From contig NZ_LT607409.1 in assembly GCF_900091505.1 (NCBI RefSeq), positions 5,704,001 through 5,768,000 on the forward strand: a stretch of DNA of 64,000 nt, written 5' to 3'. This document shows, one piece after another, positions 1-8,497 of this stretch. This DNA is from Micromonospora chokoriensis (GTDB lineage Bacteria; Actinomycetota; Actinomycetes; Mycobacteriales; Micromonosporaceae). The notes below the pieces were generated by a model. The model had not been told where the DNA came from. It did no database searches and saw only the letters and a list, made by a program, of their open reading frames with translations. Each line of letters starts with the position of its first letter. Positions within the stretch are counted from its first letter, which is position 1. A program made the translations under genes and the position numbers.

Positions 1-273
1 GCCGCCCGCGACCGACGGCAACACCTGCACCTCTGCGTCGTCGCCCACCGGCGTGGCGAGACCACCGGAGTGTCGGCAGTCTTCCCCGTCGACGAAGACG
101 TTGACGTAGCGGCGCAGCTCACCCCGCTCGTCACGGATCCGCCGGGACAGCCTCGGATGGTGGGCGGCCAACTCGTCGAGGACCGCCCGGAGCGTCCCGG
201 CGGCGGCGACGCTCAGCCGACTGGCACCGCCGGCCTCACCCCGCAGCGGGCCGGGCAGCAGCACGGTGACCAC
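1..273 (-). CDS. MoaD/ThiS-family ubiquitin-like sulfur-carrier protein (runs to window edge)
   Basis: This is a small beta-grasp protein of the MoaD/ThiS type. 91 codons are visible and the last two are Gly-Gly at the window edge. A terminal Gly-Gly is what this family adenylates and thiocarboxylates, so the gene probably stops just outside the window. Visible features are the N-terminal strand VTVLLPGPLRG, a central helix (TLRAVLDELAAHHP) and the strand YVNVFVDGEDCR. The start is taken as GTG at 273, one base past the TGA of the upstream beta-propeller gene, so the two are probably co-transcribed. The sulfur acceptor (molybdopterin, thiamin or another pathway) cannot be told from the sequence. 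The family call is fairly firm, the pathway unknown. Confidence 0.8.
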   Translation of the reverse strand, partial: MVTVLLPGPLRGEAGGASRLSVAAAGTLRAVLDELAAHHPRLSRRIRDERGELRRYVNVFVDGEDCRHSGGLATPVGDDAEVQVLPSVAGG

Positions 274-274
274 G

Positions 275-1360
275 TCACACCGTCGCAGCGCGGACGCAGA
301 GCACATCCGGAAGATGGGTGGCCAGCGTCGACCAGGAGTCGCCCTCGTCGCGGCTGGCGAAGACCGAGCCGGACCGGGTGCCGAAGTAGACCCCACCCGG
401 GGTGGAGTCGTCGGCGCACATCGCGTCACGCAGCACCGCCGGGTAGAACGGCCCCTCCGGCAGCCCCACCGACAGCGGCTCCCACTTGCCGCCCGCGTCG
501 GCGGAACGGAACACCCGGCACCGGTGGTCGGTGGGGAACCGCTCGCTGTCGGCCACCAACGGGAAGGTCCACACCATGCCGCCGCGCCCGGGGTGGGCCA
601 CCATCGGGAAGCCGAAGTCGCTGGGCAGCCCGTCGGCGATCGAGGACCACGTGCGGCCGTCGTCGTCGGAGCGGTAGACGCCGTGGTGGTTCTGCGCGTA
701 CAACCGCTCGGGGTTGCCCGCGTCCCGGGCGACCTTGTGCACGCACTGGCCGAACTCCGGCCACTCGTCGGGCATGAAGTACGCGCGGATGCCGGTGTTA
801 CCCGGGGCCCAACTGGCCCCCGCGTCCTCCGAGCGGTAGACCCCGCCGGTGGACATGGCTACCAACAGCCGGGCCGGGTCACGAGGGTGCGGCAGCACGG
901 TGTGCACTGCCTGACCACCGAAGCCGGCCTCCCACTCCGGGCGGTGCGGGTGGTCCCAGAGGGACCGGACCAGCTCGAAGCTTCGACCACCATCGGTGGA
1001 CTTGAACAGGGCGGACGGCTCGGTGCCGGCCCAGACCACGTCCGGCTCGTCAGGGCCCGCCGGCATCAGCTGCCAAACCCGACCGAGGGAGACGCCCGTG
1101 TCACTCGGGAACGCGACCGGCGCCTGGTCGGGCTCGTCCCACGAAGCGCCGAGGTCGTCGCTGGTGACCACGCTGGGCCCGAAGTGTGAGCTGGTCACCC
1201 CGGCGAGCACCCGGGGGGTGGAGCGACGGGTGTCGACAGCGACCGCGTAGACACCCGTCATCGGAAAGTGCGGGCCGGTGATCTCCCAACTGCGCCGGTC
1301 GTCGCCACTGGTGGCGAGGAACAACCCCTTGGCCGTGCCGATCGCGAGCAGTGTTGTCAT
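275..1360 (-). CDS. Asp-box (BNR) beta-propeller protein, exo-alpha-sialidase/Vps10-like
   Basis: A 361-residue protein built of repeated Asp-box motifs. SxDxGxxW-type boxes recur as SDDLGASW, STDGGRSF, SEDAGASW, SDDDGRTW, SADAGGKW and SRDEGDSW, spaced roughly 45-60 residues apart, which is typical of a six- or seven-bladed propeller. There is no signal peptide or membrane segment, so it is probably cytoplasmic. Annotation pipelines often call such proteins sialidases, but no sialidase arginine triad can be assigned, so the enzymatic role is unproven. ATG at 1360 is preferred over GTG at 1363 because GGAGG lies 5 bases before the ATG. It is translationally adjacent (1-base gap) to the MoaD/ThiS gene, which suggests a shared, unknown role. 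Confidence 0.85.
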   Translation of the reverse strand: MTTLLAIGTAKGLFLATSGDDRRSWEITGPHFPMTGVYAVAVDTRRSTPRVLAGVTSSHFGPSVVTSDDLGASWDEPDQAPVAFPSDTGVSLGRVWQLMPAGPDEPDVVWAGTEPSALFKSTDGGRSFELVRSLWDHPHRPEWEAGFGGQAVHTVLPHPRDPARLLVAMSTGGVYRSEDAGASWAPGNTGIRAYFMPDEWPEFGQCVHKVARDAGNPERLYAQNHHGVYRSDDDGRTWSSIADGLPSDFGFPMVAHPGRGGMVWTFPLVADSERFPTDHRCRVFRSADAGGKWEPLSVGLPEGPFYPAVLRDAMCADDSTPGGVYFGTRSGSVFASRDEGDSWSTLATHLPDVLCVRAATV

Positions 1361-1448
1361 CACGTCCTCCGAACCGTCGGTGAGCAGGTCCGGTGATTAT
1401 CGCCACACCCCCCGACAGAATCCGCCGCTCACGCGCCGCGCGGCCCGC

Positions 1449-2090
1449 TCAACGCCGGGCGCGGGGCACGTGTCGGCGGTACGCACTGACCGTCGGGTCG
1501 CCGTCGAGCCAGAACCGCCAGGGCAGGTCGTGAGCGCCGGTGACACCGACCCGGGGACCCGCGACCACCGCCTCCGGTGGTACCGGATCGGCCGGCGGCC
1601 GCAGGCGAACCGGGCTGTTGCCGAGCAGGTAGGCCCCGTACGCCGCGCGGTCGATGCCGAGAGCGGAGCAGAGTCGGGCGGGTCCGCGGGCCAGGTCCAC
1701 GTCCCGCCGGACGGCTGGCCGGCGCTCCCGTGCCGTAACCAGCCCGTCGACCACCTCGCCGGCGCGCAGCAGCACGGCGGCGGCTTCCCCCTCGACCCCG
1801 GTGACCACGTTCATGCACCAGTGCATTCCGTAGGTGAAGTAGACGTAGGCGTGCCCGGCCGGGCCGAACATCACGGCGTTGCGGGGCGTGCGGCCCCGGT
1901 GTGCGTGCGAGGCGGGGTCGCCCCCACTGCCCGCGTACGCCTCGACCTCGGTGATCCGGACGGTGACCCCGCCCGCGTGCAGCCGGCAGCCCAGCAGGCC
2001 GCGCGCCGCCGGCAGCAGTGGGCCGGCGAGCAGGTCCGCCAGCGCCGCCAGGTCGACGTCGGTGCCGTGGTCACCGGGCAACAGGTCCAT
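1449..2090 (-). CDS. mpg: DNA-3-methyladenine glycosylase (AAG/MPG family)
   Basis: A base-excision repair enzyme that flips out and hydrolyses alkylated purines such as 3-methyladenine, leaving an abasic site. The family core is clear: LLGCRL, then ITEVEAYAG carrying the catalytic Glu, RGRTPRNAVMFG, and the strand YVYFTYGMHWCMNVV. 213 residues matches bacterial AAG proteins (about 190-220). ATG at 2090 (MDLLPGDHG) is chosen because the reading frame extends upstream only into non-homologous Arg/Gly-rich sequence. It is a monocistronic minus-strand gene, divergent from the small plus-strand gene at 2266. Confidence 0.9.
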   Translation of the reverse strand: MDLLPGDHGTDVDLAALADLLAGPLLPAARGLLGCRLHAGGVTVRITEVEAYAGSGGDPASHAHRGRTPRNAVMFGPAGHAYVYFTYGMHWCMNVVTGVEGEAAAVLLRAGEVVDGLVTARERRPAVRRDVDLARGPARLCSALGIDRAAYGAYLLGNSPVRLRPPADPVPPEAVVAGPRVGVTGAHDLPWRFWLDGDPTVSAYRRHVPRARR

Positions 2091-2265
2091 GGCCCGAACG
2101 GTACCCAGCCGTCCGCCTGCCACCCCGCCGCCAGGTCCGGCCGGGTCGCCGTGCGTCACCCGCTCACCGAGCACCGGTTCGAGGTGGCGCTCTGCCGCGG
2201 GGCGCGACACCCGCCCGCTTCAACAAAGCGTTGACAACGGCATGTTCATGGTGTGTGCTCGGGAC

Positions 2266-2712
2266 ATGACGACCGACGATCCGTTCACCCCACCCCACCC
2301 GGCCCACGCCCGCGCCCACCGCACCCACGAGGCACTCCAGCGGATCAGCCAACGGCACGCCGGCACCGACAGCCGGCGCGGACGCTGGGCCCACCCGTAC
2401 GTGCTGGACCCCTGGGAGGCGGTGGCCCTGATCACCGCGCTCGCCGCGGGCGGGGCCGAGCGCGAGCCGACCGAGGAGCCGGTCGACGCCGGTGACCTCA
2501 CCGCCGCGCTGACCCTGCTGCCGCACGTCCGCGCCGAACTGGACGCCCTGGAGGCCGGGCTGATGACGCTGGCCCGCGACCGAGGGCTGACCTGGCAGGC
2601 CATCGCGTACGGGCTGGGCCTGGGCAGCGCACAGGCGGCCCGGCAGCGCTACGAGCGGGTCGCCGCCCGCTCGGCCGAGCCGACCGCCGCACGGACCGAG
2701 CCGCCCCACTGA
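2266..2712 (+). CDS. Small HTH-like protein of unknown function
   Basis: A 148-residue acidic protein. The C-terminal third (GLTWQAIAYGLGLGSAQAARQRYERV) reads as a helix-turn-helix followed by a basic helix. The middle (WAHPYVLDPWEAVALITALA and a Leu-rich stretch) looks alpha-helical. I do not recognise the family with certainty; small DNA-binding proteins of this design are common in actinomycetes. ATG at 2266 is chosen. An in-frame ATG at 2242 would add eight residues. A perfect TTGACA lies at 2231-2236, about 30 bases before the chosen ATG. This would suit a leaderless mRNA, although no convincing -10 element is seen. Confidence 0.6.
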   Translation: MTTDDPFTPPHPAHARAHRTHEALQRISQRHAGTDSRRGRWAHPYVLDPWEAVALITALAAGGAEREPTEEPVDAGDLTAALTLLPHVRAELDALEAGLMTLARDRGLTWQAIAYGLGLGSAQAARQRYERVAARSAEPTAARTEPPH

Positions 2713-3008
2713 CGGACGCTCGGCGTGACCACCAGGGGCCGCTCACCGCTTGTCTGTCCCGGGCACACGCCGCGCTCGTCCGGGCGGCTCCCCGAGAGCG
2801 CGCTCCGGAACGTCGAGATCGCGCTCGAACATGGACGTAGTGGCCTCGTGAGCGGCCAAGGCCACTGGATCCTGGTTACAGCACGATCTTGCAGGCCGAG
2901 GCGGGGCGAGCTGAGCCGAGGCGGCGGTCGTGGCGACGTGGCGGCGGCACGTCGCGTGCCGACCGGCGGCCGGGCGGGCAGACTGGGCCAACGACGAGGA
3001 GGTCACCC
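2713..3008. other. Spacer with a palindromic repeat
   Basis: About 296 bases between two plus-strand genes, with no credible reading frame. It contains the imperfect palindrome at 2816-2890, described separately, and the GAGGAGG ribosome-binding site of the next gene at about 2996-3002. No convincing -10/-35 pair was identified. Confidence 0.5.
2816..2890. repeat. Imperfect palindromic repeat, AAGATC-ended (copy 1)
   Basis: The left arm starts GATCGCGCTCGAAC and ends in GTAGTGGCC. The right arm starts GGCCACTGG and ends CACGATCTT. Aligned by eye, the arms match at roughly 22 of 30 positions. The same outer and inner arm sequences occur in the element at 26181-26273, so this is an interspersed palindrome and not a chance hairpin. 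Confidence 0.7.
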
Positions 3009-3362
3009 ATGGAGCGCGCGGACATGCTGGCGTACTGCCTGGCCAAGCCGGGAGCGTGGCTGGACCGGCCGTGGGAGGGCGACGAGGTGGTGAAGGTCGG
3101 CAGCCGGATCTTCGCGTTCCTCGGCGACGGCGCGGGTGAGCCGACGGTCGGCGTCAAGTGCGGACCGACCCGCGAGGTCGCCGACGAATGGCTGCACCGG
3201 CACCCGGACGACGCCCGGGTGATGGCCTACATCGGCCGGTCCGGGTGGAACACGCTGCGCCTCACCGGCGGGATCGACGCCGACGAGTTGACCGAGGCGG
3301 TCGACTCCTCGTACGACATGGTGGTCGCCAAGCTCCCGAAGCGGGAACGCCCGACGGCCTGA
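3009..3362 (+). CDS. MmcQ/YjbR family protein
   Basis: A 117-residue protein with the pattern of the MmcQ/YjbR (CyaY-like fold) family: an N-terminal helix with CLAKPGA, then a beta-rich core (DEVVKVGSRIFAFLG, TVGVKCGP), the GWNTLRL strand and a final helix ending VVAKLPKRER. Members are described as putative DNA-binding proteins, but no catalytic role is established. The start ATG has a strong GAGGAGG six bases upstream. It is convergent with argH, with a terminator hairpin between them. Confidence 0.85.
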   Translation: MERADMLAYCLAKPGAWLDRPWEGDEVVKVGSRIFAFLGDGAGEPTVGVKCGPTREVADEWLHRHPDDARVMAYIGRSGWNTLRLTGGIDADELTEAVDSSYDMVVAKLPKRERPTA

Positions 3363-3368
3363 ACCGAC

Positions 3369-3399
3369 CGCGGCGCCGGCGGAACCCGCCGACGTCGCG
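3369..3399. terminator. Bidirectional hairpin between YjbR gene and argH
   Basis: A 14-base arm starting CGCGGCG faces an arm ending GTCGCG across a 3-base AAC loop. Twelve positions pair canonically, one is a G-U wobble and one a mismatch. It lies exactly between two convergent genes and has no T-tract, as is usual in actinobacteria. Confidence 0.6.
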
Positions 3400-3405
3400 G
3401 CGAGG

Positions 3406-4872
3406 TCAGCGCGGTACGACCGACTCGGTGGCCCACTCCCGCCAGCCGGCCAGCCGGTCGGCGGCGGAGGCGAGCTGGTCGGCGACCGGGCCGGGGCCGG
3501 TCGAGCCCGGGGTGGTGCGGGCCGCCAGGGCCGAACGGACCGAGAGCACGTCGCGCACCGACGGGTCGAGGTGACCACTGATCGCGGCCAGGTCCTCGTC
3601 CGAGACGTCCTCCAGCTCGCACTCGCGGGCCGCGCAGAGCGCCACCAACCGGCCGGTGATCTCGTGCGCGTCGCGGAACGGCACGTTGCGCCGGACCAGC
3701 CAGTCGGCGACCTCGGTGGCCAGGGAGAACCCGACCGGCGCGGCGGCGACGAGGCGGTCCACCCGCACCGACATCGTGGAGATCATTCCCGCCAGGGCGG
3801 GCAGCAGCAGCTCCAGGGTGTCGACCGCGTCGAAGGCCGGCTCCTTGTCCTCCTGCATGTCCCGGTCGTAGGTCATCGGCAGACCCTTGAGCATGGTCAG
3901 GACGGTCACCAGCCCACCGACCAGCCGCCCGGACTTGCCGCGCGCCAGCTCCGCGATGTCCGCGTTCTTCTTCTGCGGCATGATCGACGAACCGGTGGCG
4001 AACGAGTCGTCCAGCTCCACCCAGCCGAACTCGTGCGACGTCCAGAGCACCACCTCCTCGCCGAGGCGGGACAGGTGCACCCCGATCATGGCGGTGGTGA
4101 AGAGGAACTCGGCGACGAAGTCCCGGTCGGCGACCGCGTCCATCGAGTTCGCGAACGACGTACGGAAGCCCAGCTCCTTGGCCACGGCCACCGGGTCCAG
4201 GGGCAGCCCGGAACCGGCGAGCGCGCCCGCGCCGAGCGGGCTCACGGCCGCCCGGTGGTCCCAGTCGCGCAGCCGCTCCAGGTCCCGCAGCAACGGCTGC
4301 ACGTGGGCCAGCAACCAGTGCCCGAAGGTGACCGGCTGGGCGTGCTGGAGGTGGGTCATGCCGGGCGCGGCGGTGTCGATGTGCCGTTCGGCCTGCTCGA
4401 CCAACGCCTCGGCCAGCTCGACCAGGCGGCTGGCCACCCCCCGGGCGTGGTCCCGCAGGTACAGCCGCAGGTCGGTGGCGACCTGGTCGTTGCGGGACCG
4501 GCCGGCGCGCAGCTTGCCGCCGAGGCTGCCGAGGCGCTCCAGCAGACCGCGCTCCAACGCGGTGTGCACGTCCTCGTCGTCGATGGTGGGGCGGAAAGCC
4601 CCGGAGGCGCAGGCGGCCTCCAGGTCGTCCAACGCGGCCAGGATCCGACCCAGTTCCTCCGGGTCGAGCAGGCCGGCGCCGGCGAGGACCCGGGCGTGCG
4701 CCCGGGAACCGGCGATGTCGTACGGGGCCAGGCGCCAGTCGAACTGCACGCTCACCGACAGTCGGGCGAGCGCCTCGGCGGGACCACCGGCGAACCGGCC
4801 ACCCCACAGGCTCGTCCGGTTGGTGGCTGCGCTGTTCTCGGTCAGGCTCTTGTCGTCCACGTCGCCCATCAT
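3406..4872 (-). CDS. argH: Argininosuccinate lyase
   Basis: The last step of arginine synthesis: argininosuccinate is cleaved to arginine and fumarate. About 488 residues, in the usual range (460-480 plus a short N-terminal tail). The fumarase/aspartase superfamily signature is present as GSSIMPQKKNAD, the catalytic-His region as HLQHAQPVTFGHW, and the N-terminal substrate segment as LWGGRFAGGP. ATG codons at 4872 and 4869 are both possible; a longer frame upstream is Arg/Pro-rich and non-homologous. It is the last gene of the arg cluster. It is separated from argR by a stop-start repeat element that supplies the sequence in front of the start, and no strong Shine-Dalgarno is seen. Confidence 0.97.
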   Translation of the reverse strand: MMGDVDDKSLTENSAATNRTSLWGGRFAGGPAEALARLSVSVQFDWRLAPYDIAGSRAHARVLAGAGLLDPEELGRILAALDDLEAACASGAFRPTIDDEDVHTALERGLLERLGSLGGKLRAGRSRNDQVATDLRLYLRDHARGVASRLVELAEALVEQAERHIDTAAPGMTHLQHAQPVTFGHWLLAHVQPLLRDLERLRDWDHRAAVSPLGAGALAGSGLPLDPVAVAKELGFRTSFANSMDAVADRDFVAEFLFTTAMIGVHLSRLGEEVVLWTSHEFGWVELDDSFATGSSIMPQKKNADIAELARGKSGRLVGGLVTVLTMLKGLPMTYDRDMQEDKEPAFDAVDTLELLLPALAGMISTMSVRVDRLVAAAPVGFSLATEVADWLVRRNVPFRDAHEITGRLVALCAARECELEDVSDEDLAAISGHLDPSVRDVLSVRSALAARTTPGSTGPGPVADQLASAADRLAGWREWATESVVPR

Positions 4873-4930
4873 TTCTCGGCTTGCCTTTCGGTCGCGACGG
4901 CGGGGCACACTCGCGGCGCTCGCTCGCTCA
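4870..4930 (-). repeat. Stop-start junction repeat between argR and argH
   Basis: Read on the minus strand, the element begins with the TGA of argR (TGAGCGAGCGAGCG) and ends just before the argH ATG. Its inner part (GCCCCGCCGTCGCGACC, then GAAAGGC) closely matches the two tandem units between argC and argJ. No coding function is apparent. Confidence 0.65.
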
Positions 4931-5443
4931 TGACGCGGTGGTCCCCTCGGCGGTGTCGTCGCGTCGGGCCCAGCCGGCGAGCTTCTCACCGAGCGCCGCC
5001 CCGCCGACGGCCTCGCGGGCCACCACGAGGATGGTGTCGTCGCCGGCGATGGTGCCGACGATCTCCGGCAGGCCCGCCCGGTCCAACGCGCTGGCCAGGT
5101 ACTGGGCTGCGCCCGGCGGGGTACGCAGCACCGCGATGTTGCCGCTGGAGTCGACGCCGTTGAGCAGCTCGTGCAGCAGCCGCATCAGGCGGGCCGGCGC
5201 GGCCTCGGCGTCGCGCAGCGGACGTTTGCCATCCTCGGGGATCAGGTAGACGGCCGGACCGTCGCCGCCGCGCACCTTGACCGCGCCCAACTCTTCGAGG
5301 TCCCGCGAGAGGGTGGCCTGGGTGACACCGACACCGTCGGCGGCGAGCAGGTCGGCCAGCTCGGTCTGGGAACGGATGGCCTTGTCGCGGATCAGCTCCA
5401 CGATGCGGGCGTGTCGGGCCGCACGGGTCAACGGGGCGGTCAT
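4928..5443 (-). CDS. argR: Arginine repressor
   Basis: A 171-residue ArgR. The N-terminal winged HTH (about residues 10-75) has RIVELIRDKAIRSQTELADL and the recognition-helix region VTQATLSRDLEELG. The C-terminal half (about 95-165) is the oligomerisation/arginine-binding domain with GTIAGDDTILVVA. It binds ARG boxes as an arginine-bound hexamer and represses the arg operon. Its likely target in this window is the palindrome upstream of argC at 10843-10860. Its ATG overlaps the argF stop (ATGA), so synthesis is coupled to the operon it regulates, which implies autoregulation. Confidence 0.96.
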   Translation of the reverse strand: MTAPLTRAARHARIVELIRDKAIRSQTELADLLAADGVGVTQATLSRDLEELGAVKVRGGDGPAVYLIPEDGKRPLRDAEAAPARLMRLLHELLNGVDSSGNIAVLRTPPGAAQYLASALDRAGLPEIVGTIAGDDTILVVAREAVGGAALGEKLAGWARRDDTAEGTTAS

Positions 5444-6369
5444 CGGGACTCCCCGTCCAGCAGGAACGTCAGCAGCGCCTTCTGCGCGTGCAGCCGGTTC
5501 TCCGCCTGGTCGAAGACCGCGCTCTGCGGGCCGTCGAGCACCTCGTCGGTGATCTCCTCACCGCGGTGCGCGGGCAGGCAGTGCAGCACGATCGCGTCCG
5601 GCGCCGCCTGGCTGAGCAGCTCCTTGTTGACCTGGTACGGCAGGAACGGCGTGATCCGGTCCAGCCCGTCGGACTCCTGCCCCATCGAGGTCCAGGTGTC
5701 GGTGGCGAGCACGTCGGCGTCGCGGACGGCCTGGGCCGGGTCGGTCAGCACCCGCACCGACCCGCCGGTCTCGGCGGCGATCCGGGCCGCCTGATCCACC
5801 ACGGCCGGATCGGGCGCGAACCCGGCCGGCCCGGCGACCCGGACGTGCATGCCGGCCGTCGCCCCGGCCAGCAGGTACGACTGCGCCATGTTGTTCGCGC
5901 TGTCCCCCACGTACGCCAGGGTGCGCCCGGCCGTGCCGCCACACTTCTCCCGGATGGTCAGCAGGTCGGCCAGCAGCTGGCACGGGTGGAAGCCGTCGGT
6001 GAGCGCGTTGACCACCGGCACGCCGGCCCCCGCCGCCACCTCGGCGATCCGGTCGTCGCCGTGGGTGCGCAGCACGATGGCCGCGACGTAGCGGGACAGC
6101 ACCCGCCCCGCGTCGGCCAGGGTCTCGCCCCGGCCGAAGTGGGTGACCTGCGTGTCCACGACGAGGGGGTGCCCGCCCAACTCGGCGATCCCGGCGTCGA
6201 ACGAGATCCGGGTCCGCAGGCTCTGCTTGTCGAAGAGCACCGCCACCGAGCGGGGGCCGACCAACGGCCGGTGACCGAACCGGTCCGCCTTCATCCGCTC
6301 GGCGAGGTCGAGGACTGCTGACTGCTCGGCAGGTGAGAGGTCGTCGTCGCGCAGGAAGTGCCGGGTCAT
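5440..6369 (-). CDS. argF: Ornithine carbamoyltransferase
   Basis: Transfers the carbamoyl group from carbamoyl phosphate to ornithine to give citrulline. 309 residues, normal length. The carbamoyl-phosphate loop reads SLRTRISFD (family SxRTR), and the ornithine-binding loop is HCLPAHRGEEI with the catalytic Cys. Other family segments are LRTHGDDRIAEVA and VVNALTDGFHPCQLLADLLT. It overlaps argD upstream and argR downstream through ATGA junctions, so it sits mid-operon. Carbamoyl phosphate comes from carAB at 58.0-62.5 kb. Confidence 0.97.
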   Translation of the reverse strand: MTRHFLRDDDLSPAEQSAVLDLAERMKADRFGHRPLVGPRSVAVLFDKQSLRTRISFDAGIAELGGHPLVVDTQVTHFGRGETLADAGRVLSRYVAAIVLRTHGDDRIAEVAAGAGVPVVNALTDGFHPCQLLADLLTIREKCGGTAGRTLAYVGDSANNMAQSYLLAGATAGMHVRVAGPAGFAPDPAVVDQAARIAAETGGSVRVLTDPAQAVRDADVLATDTWTSMGQESDGLDRITPFLPYQVNKELLSQAAPDAIVLHCLPAHRGEEITDEVLDGPQSAVFDQAENRLHAQKALLTFLLDGESR

Positions 6370-7595
6370 CGAGTCGTCCCTGTGGTGGTGGTCAGCGTGC
6401 TGGGTTCGGGTGCCGCGCCGGCGGCGGCCGGGGCCGTCGCGTCCAGCGCGGCGGGCAGCGCGGCGAGGAAGGCGTCGGCCTGGGCGGCGGTGAGGATCAG
6501 GGGCGGGACCAGCCGGAGCACACCCGGCTGCACCGGGTTCACCAGGAAACCGGCCTCCCGCAGGGCGTCGGCGAGCACCGACGCCACCGGGGCGGTGAGC
6601 ACCACGCCGAGCAGCAGCCCCGCGCCGCGTACACCGGCGATCAGGGGGTGGCCCAGCGCCTCGATGCCTCGGCGCAGCCGCTCACCGACCCGCTTGACGT
6701 TGTCGAGCAGCCCTTCGTTGGCGATGGTCGCCACCACGGCGAGCGCCGCCGCGCAGCTGACCGGGTTGCCGCCGAACGTGGTGCCGTGCGAGCCGGGGGT
6801 GAGCAGGTCGGCCGCCGGGCCGAAGGCCAGCGTTGCACCGATGGGCAACCCACCGCCCAGACCCTTCGCCAGGGTGACGACGTCCGGCTCCACACCCTCG
6901 GCCTGGTGCGCGAACCAGTGCCCGGTCCGACCGATGCCGGTCTGCACCTCGTCGAGGACCAGCAACGCGCCGTGCCGAGCGGTGATCCGCCGGGCCGCCG
7001 CGAGATAACCGGCCGGCGGGACAACCACACCGTTCTCACCCTGGATCGGCTCGACGATCAGCATCGCGGTGGCGTCGGAGACCGCTTCCTCCAGAGCAGC
7101 CACGTCGCCGTAGTCGACGTGGGTCACCTCACCGGGCAGCGGCCGGAACGGATCGGCCTTGGCCGGCTGACCGGTCAACGCGAGCGCACCCATGGTGCGG
7201 CCGTGGAAGCCACCCCTGGTGGCGACCACATGCGTGCGGCCGGTGCGCCGGGAGAGCTTGAACGCCGCCTCGTTGGCCTCCGCGCCCGAGTTGGCGAAGA
7301 AGACCCGGCCGGGCCGGCCGGCGAGCGCCAACAACAACTCGGCCAGGGCCACCGGCGGCTCGGCGACGTAGAGGTTGGAGACATGCCCGAGGGTCGCGAC
7401 CTGCTTCGACACCGCCGCCACCACGGCCGGGTGAGCGTGCCCGAGGGCGTTCACCGCGATGCCGCCGACCAGGTCCAGGTATTCCCGGCCGGTGTCGTCG
7501 ACCACGACGGCACCGGCGCCGGAGACCAGCGCCAGCGGCGGCGTGCCGTAGTTGTCCATCATGGACTGCTTCCAGCGCTGCCCCAACGTGCTCAC
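6366..7595 (-). CDS. argD: Acetylornithine aminotransferase
   Basis: A class-III PLP aminotransferase that converts N-acetylglutamate semialdehyde to N-acetylornithine; many homologues also act in lysine synthesis. 409 residues. PLP-binding features are LLVLDEVQTGIGRTG (Asp to the pyridine nitrogen) and the Schiff-base Lys in VTLAKGLGGGLP. FFANSGAEANEAAFKLSR is the usual phosphate-binding segment, and GTTFGGNPVSCAAA precedes the C-terminal domain. The start is GTG at 7595, overlapping the argB stop as GTGA; upstream in-frame sequence is the argB 3' end read in another frame. Confidence 0.96.
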   Translation of the reverse strand: MSTLGQRWKQSMMDNYGTPPLALVSGAGAVVVDDTGREYLDLVGGIAVNALGHAHPAVVAAVSKQVATLGHVSNLYVAEPPVALAELLLALAGRPGRVFFANSGAEANEAAFKLSRRTGRTHVVATRGGFHGRTMGALALTGQPAKADPFRPLPGEVTHVDYGDVAALEEAVSDATAMLIVEPIQGENGVVVPPAGYLAAARRITARHGALLVLDEVQTGIGRTGHWFAHQAEGVEPDVVTLAKGLGGGLPIGATLAFGPAADLLTPGSHGTTFGGNPVSCAAALAVVATIANEGLLDNVKRVGERLRRGIEALGHPLIAGVRGAGLLLGVVLTAPVASVLADALREAGFLVNPVQPGVLRLVPPLILTAAQADAFLAALPAALDATAPAAAGAAPEPSTLTTTTGTTR

Positions 7596-8497
7596 GGCGC
7601 GACCATCCCGTCTCCCGGCACCACCATCGTTCCGAACCCTTCCGAGGTGAACACCTCCAGCAACGTGGAGTGCGCCACCCGACCGTCCACGACGTGCGCG
7701 GCGGGCACTCCCCCACGCACCGCCCGCAGGCAGGCCTCCATCTTCGGCACCATCCCCGACTCCAGGCTGGGCAGCAGCTTGGCCAGGTCGTCCGCGCTGA
7801 TCTCGGAGACCAGGCTGCTGGTGTCCGGCCACTCGGCGTACAGGCCGGCGACGTCGGTGAGCACGACCAGCTTGCGAGCCTGCAACGCGATCGCCAGCGC
7901 GGCGGCGGCGGTGTCCGCGTTGAGGTTGTGCAGCACCCCGTCGACGTCCGGCGCCACCGTGGAGATCACCGGGATCCGACCGGCCTCGATCAGGTCGGTC
8001 ACCGCGGACACGTCGACCGACTCGACGTCCCCGACCTGACCGACGTCGACCGGCAACCCGTCCACGTACGCCGGGCGACGCACCGCGGTGAACAGCCGGG
8101 CATCCTCACCGGACAGACCGACGGCGTACGGGCCGTGCGAGTTGATCAGACCGACGAGCTCCCGGCCCACCTGCCCGACCAACACCATCCGGACCACGTC
8201 CATCGCCTCGGCGGTCGTCACCCGCAGGCCACCCCGGAACTCACTGGCAATGCCGAGCCGACCCAGCATGGCGGAGATCTGCGGACCCCCGCCGTGCACC
8301 ACCACCGGCTTCAGGCCGGCGTAGCGCAGAAAGACCATGTCCGCCGCGAACGCCCGCTGCAACTCGGCATCGGTCATCGCGTTGCCGCCGTACTTGACCA
8401 CGACAGTGGAACCGGAGAAACGCGCCAACCAGGGCAACGCCTCGATCAGCGTCTCCGCCTTGGCCTGGGCGCGAGCCAGGTCGCTGCTGAGACTCAT
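7592..8497 (-). CDS. argB: Acetylglutamate kinase
   Basis: Phosphorylates N-acetylglutamate; the committed, usually arginine-feedback-inhibited step. 301 residues. Amino-acid-kinase features are the N-terminal Lys loop VVVKYGGNAM, the glycine loop VVVHGGGPQISAML, NLNADTAAAALA and LTDVAGLYA. The N-terminal helix (SSDLARAQAKAETLIEALPWL) is of the kind found in arginine-sensitive hexameric enzymes, which suggests feedback control. ATG at 8497 overlaps the argJ stop as ATGA. Confidence 0.97.
   Translation of the reverse strand: MSLSSDLARAQAKAETLIEALPWLARFSGSTVVVKYGGNAMTDAELQRAFAADMVFLRYAGLKPVVVHGGGPQISAMLGRLGIASEFRGGLRVTTAEAMDVVRMVLVGQVGRELVGLINSHGPYAVGLSGEDARLFTAVRRPAYVDGLPVDVGQVGDVESVDVSAVTDLIEAGRIPVISTVAPDVDGVLHNLNADTAAAALAIALQARKLVVLTDVAGLYAEWPDTSSLVSEISADDLAKLLPSLESGMVPKMEACLRAVRGGVPAAHVVDGRVAHSTLLEVFTSEGFGTMVVPGDGMVAP

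Noticed and set aside
3571..5163. Long plus-strand reading frame opposite argH and argR
   Set aside because: Antisense shadow of a very GC-rich gene; His/Arg/Gly/Gln-rich low-complexity protein with no domain.
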